In this document: in pieces, positions 58,190-64,000 of the stretch
How positions within the stretch are numbered: position 1 is the first letter of the stretch
Layout of the letters: each line of letters opens with the position of its first letter
DNA from: Streptomyces ardesiacus
GTDB taxonomy: Bacteria; Actinomycetota; Actinomycetes; Streptomycetales; Streptomycetaceae
Length of the DNA stretch: 64,000 bases
Assembly: GCF_003112575.1 (NCBI RefSeq)
Contig: NZ_BEWC01000009.1
Coordinates: 124,001 to 188,000, forward strand
Direction of reading: 5' to 3'
Notes under the pieces: model-generated
The model's input: the letters and a program-made list of their open reading frames with translations, nothing else
The model's database searches: none
Told to the model about the DNA's origin: nothing
Program-made: the position numbers and the translations under genes

Positions 58190-59677
58190 TCAGGCCGTGG
58201 ACGGGCTCGGTGTGGCTGGCCGGGCCGGGGCCGTCTCCCACTGCTCCGCGATGCGCATGAGGGGTCCCGCCCCGCGCTCGTACGGGGCCCAGCCCGGGTC
58301 TCCCGTCGTGGCGAAGGCGATCCATGCCGCGTGTGTGCGTGCGGCGAGGCCGGCCGGTGGCGTCCCGGCGCCGAGCAGGGCGTCGGGGCCGCGCAGACCG
58401 GGCTGGTCGGTCACGTCGAAGACGAAGGGGACCTCGACGGCGTGCGCCGCGCCCAGGTGACCGCCCAGAGCGGGCGAACGCCAGGCGAACTCGTAGCGGA
58501 AGGTGCGCGAGCCCGGGTGTGCGGCGTGCGCGTCGGCGAGGTCGCGGCTGCCGGCGACGAACAGGGCCTCGGCCATGAGGGCGGAGCGCAGTTCGCCGGC
58601 CGTGGCTCCCGGACGGCCGCGGCGGAAGGACGCGACGTACCGCGCGGGGTCGGGGTGGAACAGGGCGGCGGTGGCCTCCAGGTCGGCCGCCGTCGACGTG
58701 CCGAGCGTGCCGAACGGGGCGAGGTAGAGATGGCCCTCCTCGGCGTTGGTCCCGATCAGCAGGTCCGCGTGCGCGCCCTGTCCGGCGGCGACGGCGTCGG
58801 CGGGCTGACGGTCGAGCACCAGGCTGAATGGGCTGAGCCCGAGGAGCGGATCGCCGGCGGTCGCCGTGCGCAGGTCGATCCCCGACAGGCCGGGCATGAT
58901 CTCGACGAGGCGGTCGTCGGTGATCCGCGCGAACGCCTCGGCGTGCGGTGCGGCACCCAGCTCCGCGGCGGCGCGCGCCGTCACCCGCGCCGCCTGCTCG
59001 GGCGTGAACGCCCCCCGTCCGTTGCCGCTCTGGACGATCACGCGCGAGAGGAGGCCCCGCGCCGCGGGATCGGCCAGGACGGCACCGGCGATGGTGGCAC
59101 CGGCCGACTGACCGAACAGCGTGACGTTCCCGGGGTCTCCGCCGAAGGCGGCGACGTTCTCCCGCACCCAGCGCAGGGCTTGGAGCACGTCGAGCAGACC
59201 CCGGTTGCGCGGGGCTCCGGGCAGGTCGAGGAACCCGGGGATGCCGAGCCGGTAGTTCACCGTGACCAGCACGACGCCGTCACGGGCGAAGCGGCTGCCG
59301 TCGTAGAGGGACGCCCGGTTGGAACCGGCGACGAAGCCGCCGCCGTGCACGAACACCATGACCGGCGCACCGGGCCGCGTGGTCCGGGGCGTCCAGACGT
59401 TGACGGTGAGGTAGTCCGGCCCTCGCACCCAGCCGGACCCGAAGTAGGCCGTCATCTCCAGTGCGCCGAGGCGGCGCGGCGCCTGCGGCGCGGTCGGTCC
59501 CCCTTCCGTGGCGTTGAGGACCCCCTCCCACGGATCGTGCGGTCGCGGGGCCGCGAAGCGTGCCGCGCCGACGGGAGGCGCGGCGTAGGGGACACCGAGG
59601 AACACGGCGTGGTCGTCGTGCAGGCTGCCGCGGACCGCGCCCTGCGCGGTCCGGACGACGAGGTTGCGGTCGGTCAA
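58190..59677 (-). CDS. Type B carboxylesterase
   Basis: 495 aa. Oxyanion HGGGF near 111-115, nucleophile Ser191 in FGQSAGA, Glu in GTNAEEGHLYL, His in HAVEVPFVF region; starts VRTAQGAVRGSLHDDHAVFLGVPYA, the classical esterase B N terminus. Hydrolyses carboxylic esters. TTG 59677 is used as start because AAGGAAAG lies upstream and homology begins there. Downstream of MBL2 on the same strand, 65 bp apart, probably one operon. Confidence 0.9.
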   Translation of the reverse strand: MTDRNLVVRTAQGAVRGSLHDDHAVFLGVPYAAPPVGAARFAAPRPHDPWEGVLNATEGGPTAPQAPRRLGALEMTAYFGSGWVRGPDYLTVNVWTPRTTRPGAPVMVFVHGGGFVAGSNRASLYDGSRFARDGVVLVTVNYRLGIPGFLDLPGAPRNRGLLDVLQALRWVRENVAAFGGDPGNVTLFGQSAGATIAGAVLADPAARGLLSRVIVQSGNGRGAFTPEQAARVTARAAAELGAAPHAEAFARITDDRLVEIMPGLSGIDLRTATAGDPLLGLSPFSLVLDRQPADAVAAGQGAHADLLIGTNAEEGHLYLAPFGTLGTSTAADLEATAALFHPDPARYVASFRRGRPGATAGELRSALMAEALFVAGSRDLADAHAAHPGSRTFRYEFAWRSPALGGHLGAAHAVEVPFVFDVTDQPGLRGPDALLGAGTPPAGLAARTHAAWIAFATTGDPGWAPYERGAGPLMRIAEQWETAPARPATPSPSTA

Positions 59678-59742
59678 CGGACTTTCCTTGTGGGCCGGGG
59701 AGTCGTCGGACGTGAGGGGTGGGCCCGGACGGGCCGGTCGGG

Positions 59743-60690
59743 TCAGGTGAGGGAGAACGGCGCCCAGTCGGTCAGCTCGAAGCCGGAACCCCTGCGACGC
59801 ATTTCGAAGGCGCCGTGTCCGGGCAGGTGCGCCGGGAGCACGAGCGCGTGGTGGTCCGCGGCGTGCGCGAACATGCGCGCCCGGCTGGCGCGGGCAGCGT
59901 CCTCGTCCTCTTCGAAGCAACTGTTGATGTGCGGCTCGTGCACCTGGATCGCGCCGTGCAGCAGGTCGCCGGCGAAGATCGCGCGGTCGCCCCCGGACTC
60001 CAGGTGGATGATCGAGGCTCCGGGGGTGTGGCCGGGGGCCAGTTCGAGGCGGAGGTGGGAGTCGATCGTGTACGACTCGTCCCAGGTCCGCACCAGTCCG
60101 GCCTCGACGACCGGGTCGATGCTGTCCTCGTAGACGTTCTGGTTGCCACGTCCGAACACCGTGTTGTGGAGGTTCTCCGGCTTCCAGTACTCGAAGTCGC
60201 GCCGCGGCATGAGGTACGTCGCGTTGGGGAAGGTGGGCACCCAGTCGCGGCCTTCGAGCCGGGTGTTCCAGCCGACGTGGTCGTCGTGGAGGTGGGTGTT
60301 GACCACGATGTCGACGTCTTCGGGCCGCACGCCGGCAGCGGCGAGATGCGCCAGGTAGTCGGTGTTCAGGTAGGACCAGATCGGCTGCAGCGGGCGGTAC
60401 TTGCCGTTGCCCGCGCCGGTGTCGATCAGGATGATCCTGCCCTCGCTGCGCAGCACCCAGGACTGCGTGGCGGCGCGCGTGAGACCGGTCTCCGGTTCCC
60501 AGTGGTGGGGCGCCAGCATCTCCCGGTGCCGCTGCCACTCCTCGGGCGTGCTGCCGGGGAAGAAGACGTCCGTCGTCATGGGCGTGGTGTCGGAGTACTC
60601 CATGACACGGTCGATCCGCACATCACCGAGCTCGATGGTGCTCACGGTGGGCGTCGCGGTGGCGGAGGGCGGGGAGTCAAGGGGGGACAT
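59743..60690 (-). CDS. Metallo-beta-lactamase-fold hydrolase (MBL2)
   Basis: 315 aa, paralogue of MBL1. Zinc motif NTHLHDDHVGWN with H133, H135, D137, H138; other ligand motifs LAPGHTPGASIIHL and FAGDLLHGAIQVHEP. ATG 60690 with AAGGAG RBS. Heads an operon with the carboxylesterase and is divergent from the LAL regulator, which may control it. Likely a lactonase-type or related hydrolase; substrate unknown. Confidence 0.88.
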   Translation of the reverse strand: MSPLDSPPSATATPTVSTIELGDVRIDRVMEYSDTTPMTTDVFFPGSTPEEWQRHREMLAPHHWEPETGLTRAATQSWVLRSEGRIILIDTGAGNGKYRPLQPIWSYLNTDYLAHLAAAGVRPEDVDIVVNTHLHDDHVGWNTRLEGRDWVPTFPNATYLMPRRDFEYWKPENLHNTVFGRGNQNVYEDSIDPVVEAGLVRTWDESYTIDSHLRLELAPGHTPGASIIHLESGGDRAIFAGDLLHGAIQVHEPHINSCFEEDEDAARASRARMFAHAADHHALVLPAHLPGHGAFEMRRRGSGFELTDWAPFSLT

Positions 60691-60911
60691 GGTTCTCCTT
60701 CGAAGGTTCGGACGTCTTCCAGCCTGCGAGCGGGGGGTGCCCCGGCGGTATCGGACAGGTGACTGCACTTCTCCGGGGCGCCGTCCGCAGGAGCCGTCCG
60801 TGAGGTGGCCGCACCCGGGGTGCGCCGAGAACGCCCTGGTAGCGTCGGTGCGCGGGATGCGGTGGCCGCAGGCGTCGAGCCCTGGAGGATCCCGCCACGT
60901 CTGGAGAACCG
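60691..60911. promoter_or_regulatory. Divergent promoter region MBL2 / LAL regulator
   Basis: 221 bp. Contains GCACCCGGGGTGC, a short palindrome, and TAGCGT near 60840 as a possible -10 for the regulator. The operators of the TetR at 56563 are not repeated here. Confidence 0.35.
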
Positions 60912-63752
60912 GTGGACGAGTACACAGTGACAACCGCCCGGTGCCGCAGCGGCACCGCCCTGGTCAGGCAAGCCGAGCTGGACAGGCTGGTCGCGGCGGT
61001 GACCGCGCCGCGCGCGGCGGAGCCCGCGGCGAGGCCGGCGGAGGCCCTGCTGACCGTGGTGGGGGAGTCAGGAGCGGGCAGGACCACCCTGCTGGAGGCG
61101 GTCGCGGCGCGCTTCGCCGCGGACGGCGGCCGGGTCCTCAGGGCCGACGGCAGCCGGTCCGAGACCCATCTGGCGTTCTCGGGGCTGCACCAGATGCTGC
61201 GCCCGGTCCGCGGACGGATCGACGCCCTGCCCCCCAGGCAGCGCGGTGCGCTGCACGTCGCTTTCGGGGTGGCGGAACGCCGTGGGGCGCCGGACCCGAT
61301 GCTCATCGGGACAGCGGTCCTCACCCTGCTGTCGGACCTCGCCGCCGAGCGCCCGCTGCTGGTGGTCGTGGACGACGCCCAGTGGGCCGACCTCGCCTCA
61401 CTGGACGCTCTCTCCTTCGTCGCCCGGCGTCTGACCGACGAACCGGTGACGCTGCTGGTCGCCACCGGGGACCCCACGTTGCGAGGGCTGGCCGTGCGGG
61501 AACCGGCCCTCGTCCTGGAGCCCCTCGGCCGCGGCGCGTCGGAGCGGCTGCTGGACCTCCAGCCGCGGGTGCCCACCGGAGTCACCCGGGCATCCGTCCT
61601 CGACCAGGCCGAGGGCAATCCGCTCGCCCTGGTGGAACTGGCCCGGGCCGTCGCCGGCCACGACAGCGCGTCCCGCACGGGCTACGGCCCGCTTCCGGTC
61701 ACCGAACGGCTGGGGCGGGTCTACGCCGACCGTCTGGCCGCACTACCCGCCGCGACGCGCCGCGCGGTGGTGCGTCTGGCCACCGTCGACGGCGAGGACC
61801 CGCCGAGCACCGTGCTGTCCTGGCTTCCCGACATCGCCGATCCGGTGTGGGCGCCCGCCGAGGAGGCCGGACTCGTCCGGCGCAGCGGCGGGCGGCTGCG
61901 CTGCGACCACCCGCTCTCCCGCCTCGCGATCTATCACGCGGCCCCCGCCGAGGAGCGGCGAGCCGCGCACCTGGGGCTGGCCGGGCTGTTCGGCGACCAG
62001 GACCCCGACCGGCACGCCTGGCACCTCGCCGCCGCCACCTCCGGGCCGAGCGCGGCGGTCTCGGCCCGACTCGAAGGCGGCGCGGACCGGGCACGCCACC
62101 GCAGTGGCCACGCGGCCGCCGCCCACATGCTGGAACGGGCGGCCGACCTGCACCCCGACCGGGACGAGAGCACCCGGCTGCTGGGCGCCGCGACCCGTGC
62201 GGCGGTCCTGACCGGCCGGCTCGACTCCGTCGAACGGCTGGCCGCACGCGTCCGCGCCGCCACCGACGACCCGACGGCCGCGGCCCTCGCCGCCCTCCAG
62301 GTCGGCCGGCTCATGCTGCTGACCAGCTCGCACAACGCCTCCTTCGGACACCTGATGCGCCCCGCTGCCGTCCTGGCCGGCACCGATCCGGCGGCGGCCG
62401 CGGAGGCCCTGGCCGCCGCCGCCGTGGTGCGCTTCTACTCCGGTGACGCGGCCCAGTTGCACGAGATCGAACGCCTGCTGCCCCGGGCCTCGCCGCCCGA
62501 CGGCCACCGGCTCGGAGAGCGGGGGGCGTTCCTGGCGGCCTGGGCCGGGGTCGTCGCGCATCCGGAGGCCGCCGACGCGCGCTTCGCCCTGGGGCTGCCC
62601 GCCCTGGCCGCGGCCGCGGCGGAGGAACCGCGGACGCTGATCCTGCTCGCCACCGCGGCCTGGCTGCTGGACGAGACGGAACTGGCCGCGCGTACGTACG
62701 ACGCGGCCTTCGCCGCGCGGACCGCGCAGGGGCCGCTGCCGGACGGCCTCGCCGGGGTGGCCGCCCTCGCCTTTCTGGACCAGGGCCGGTGGGCCCGTGC
62801 GCAGACGGCCTGCGCCGAGCTGGCGGCCGTCGCGTCGTCGGCCGGTCTCGATCACGCCACGGCCTGCGCCGCCGCGACGGAGGCGCTGTTGTGCGCACTG
62901 CGCGGCGACGTGGCCGGGGCCCGCACGCGGGCGCGGTACGCCCTGTCTCTCGTCGACCCGCGGGAGAGCCGTTCCGTCCTCGTCCTCGCCCACCGCGCGC
63001 TGGGCACCGCCGCCACCGTGGAGGGCGATCACCGGACCGCCTTCCAGCACTACCGTGCGCTCTTCGACGACCGGGGCAACCCCACGCACTACCACCTCTC
63101 CCACCCGGCGCTGCCCGGACTGGCGGCTGCCGCGGTGCGGGCCGGCCGTCACGAGGACGCCAGCCGCATCGTGGACGGAGTCGAGCGGTCCCTGGCGGAA
63201 GCGGGCGCGTCGGCGCCGCGCAGGGCCGCGCTGGTCCGTCTGAGCCGGGCGGTGCTCGCCCCCGCCGAGGAGGCCGAGCACCACTTCACGGCGGCCCTGG
63301 AGAATCCCGCGCTCGCCCGCCGGCCCTTCGAGCGGGCCCAGGCGCTGCTCGCGTACGGGGAGTGGCTGCGCCGCCGTCGGCGTATCTCGGATGCGCGTCC
63401 GCCCCTGGTCGAGGCCGACGCCGTCTTCCGTCGGCTGGCCGCGCAGCCCTGGGTGGCGCGCGCCCAGTCCGAACTCAGGGCCGCCGGCGCCCGGACCGGC
63501 GCCGCGAAACCGGACGCCTTCGACGGCCTCACCCCGCAGCAACAGCAGATCGTGCGGCTGGCGGCGCGCGGGCTGACCAACCGTGAGGTGGCCGAGAGGC
63601 TGTATCTGTCCCCGCGCACCGTCGGCTCGCACCTCTACCGGGCGTTTCCCAAGCTGGGCATCACCGTGCGCTCCCAACTGAGGCACGTCGTCGACGGCAT
63701 GGCCGCTGAGGCGGGCGCGGGCCGAGACGCCGACGCGAGGGGCGGTGCCTGA
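60912..63752 (+). CDS. LAL-type LuxR-family ATPase regulator
   Basis: 946 aa. N-terminal AAA/NTPase domain: Walker A-like GESGAGRTT at 51-59 in which the invariant Lys is Arg57, Walker B LLVVVDDAQWAD near 158-169. A long TPR-like helical middle (about 350-850) follows, then the LuxR HTH at about 873-930 (LTPQQQQIVRLAARGLTNREVAERLYLSPRTVGSHLYRAFPKLGI). Large ATP-binding LuxR activators often drive catabolic or antibiotic operons. GTG 60912. Its divergent orientation to MBL2-carboxylesterase suggests it controls them. Confidence 0.9.
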   Translation: MDEYTVTTARCRSGTALVRQAELDRLVAAVTAPRAAEPAARPAEALLTVVGESGAGRTTLLEAVAARFAADGGRVLRADGSRSETHLAFSGLHQMLRPVRGRIDALPPRQRGALHVAFGVAERRGAPDPMLIGTAVLTLLSDLAAERPLLVVVDDAQWADLASLDALSFVARRLTDEPVTLLVATGDPTLRGLAVREPALVLEPLGRGASERLLDLQPRVPTGVTRASVLDQAEGNPLALVELARAVAGHDSASRTGYGPLPVTERLGRVYADRLAALPAATRRAVVRLATVDGEDPPSTVLSWLPDIADPVWAPAEEAGLVRRSGGRLRCDHPLSRLAIYHAAPAEERRAAHLGLAGLFGDQDPDRHAWHLAAATSGPSAAVSARLEGGADRARHRSGHAAAAHMLERAADLHPDRDESTRLLGAATRAAVLTGRLDSVERLAARVRAATDDPTAAALAALQVGRLMLLTSSHNASFGHLMRPAAVLAGTDPAAAAEALAAAAVVRFYSGDAAQLHEIERLLPRASPPDGHRLGERGAFLAAWAGVVAHPEAADARFALGLPALAAAAAEEPRTLILLATAAWLLDETELAARTYDAAFAARTAQGPLPDGLAGVAALAFLDQGRWARAQTACAELAAVASSAGLDHATACAAATEALLCALRGDVAGARTRARYALSLVDPRESRSVLVLAHRALGTAATVEGDHRTAFQHYRALFDDRGNPTHYHLSHPALPGLAAAAVRAGRHEDASRIVDGVERSLAEAGASAPRRAALVRLSRAVLAPAEEAEHHFTAALENPALARRPFERAQALLAYGEWLRRRRRISDARPPLVEADAVFRRLAAQPWVARAQSELRAAGARTGAAKPDAFDGLTPQQQQIVRLAARGLTNREVAERLYLSPRTVGSHLYRAFPKLGITVRSQLRHVVDGMAAEAGAGRDADARGGA

Positions 63753-63799
63753 GCGCCGCCCCTCGCGAAAGGCACGGCGCTCGTGCGCGGCAGGTCCCC

Positions 63800-64000
63800 T
63801 CAGGTGCGGGTCCAGCGCTGGTTGCTGCCGTTCGAGCAGGAGTAGAGCTGGATCTTGGTTCCGTTGGCGGTGCCGTTCCCGACGGCGTCGAGGCAGAGGC
63901 CGGACTGGACGCCGACGACGGATCCGTCGGAGTTGAGGCGCCATTTCTGGTTGTCGCCGCCCCAGCAGCCGTAGATCTGGACCTTGGCGCCGTTGCCGGT
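63800..64000 (-). CDS. Ricin-B-type lectin domain protein (3' end only)
   Basis: The last 66 codons of a gene that starts beyond the right edge. The visible part is a beta-trefoil carbohydrate-binding module: repeated QxW motifs (NQKWRLN..., NQRWTRT at the C terminus), GLCLDAVGNGTANGT and KIQLYSC. Streptomyces attach this module to secreted glycosidases, esterases and proteases; the catalytic part is out of view. Stop TGA at 63800-63802. Confidence 0.85.
   Translation of the reverse strand, partial: TGNGAKVQIYGCWGGDNQKWRLNSDGSVVGVQSGLCLDAVGNGTANGTKIQLYSCSNGSNQRWTRT

Noticed and set aside
1..64000. CRISPR arrays, rRNA, tRNA, insertion sequences, integrase genes
   Set aside because: Looked for and not seen; no regularly spaced repeats, transposase motifs or cloverleaf candidates were recognised by eye.

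Overview
The window is high-GC DNA whose gene content points firmly to a Streptomyces chromosome: the CutR/CutS two-component pair, an actinobacterial [2Fe-2S] ferrochelatase, DUF3093/DUF3159/DUF3710/DUF4193 proteins, GTG/TTG starts, ATGA/GTGA translational overlaps and a type II polyketide cluster. No tRNA, rRNA, CRISPR array, IS element or integrase was seen.

Left part (about 0.4-23.9 kb) is core chromosome. In order: a membrane protein, a sugar-lactone oxidase and an MFS exporter (minus strand), ferrochelatase, an inositol-monophosphatase-type enzyme, a 57-aa protein, cutR-cutS, DUF4193, a conserved 318-aa protein, DUF3093, a PaaI-type thioesterase, dut, DUF3710 and a lone ABC ATPase. Then comes a potassium-themed block: KdpD/KdpE without kdpFABC, an OB-fold protein, DUF3159, two TrkA/RCK proteins, a 37-aa membrane peptide and a KimA-like permease. 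It ends with a TrmA/RumA-type RNA methyltransferase.

Middle part (about 23.9-53.6 kb) is an accessory island carrying a type II PKS cluster. The order TcmI-type cyclase, KS-alpha, KS-beta (CLF), ACP, ketoreductase, didomain aromatase/cyclase is the one known from angucycline clusters. It is followed by two PgaE-family flavin hydroxylases with a double ABM-fold oxygenase between them (resembling JadG/GilOII/AlpJ), a SnoaL-like protein, an O-methyltransferase and an F420-type LLM enzyme. A translationally coupled operon then encodes a dipeptide-type ABC importer, an LLM monooxygenase and a rhodanese, next to an LLM-hemerythrin fusion; this looks like a sulfur or small-molecule catabolic module inside the cluster. 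The rest is an MFS exporter with a divergent MarR regulator, a JadR1-like atypical response regulator, a third flavin hydroxylase, an SDR, an AIF/FSP1-like flavoprotein, a quinone oxidoreductase and its TetR regulator. Sequence resembling the 3' end of the RNA methyltransferase gene recurs just downstream of the gene and again at 53.57-53.64 kb, so the island appears to have entered at that gene.

Right part (about 53.7-64 kb) is an accessory hydrolase region: two paralogous metallo-beta-lactamase-fold enzymes, an AtzG/AtzE-like amidase pair with a TetR regulator and three matching palindromic operators, an Asp-nucleophile alpha/beta hydrolase, a type B carboxylesterase, a large LAL/LuxR regulator and the 3' end of a ricin-B-type lectin-domain gene cut by the window edge.

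Functions are inferred from motifs and family knowledge only; no database search was run.
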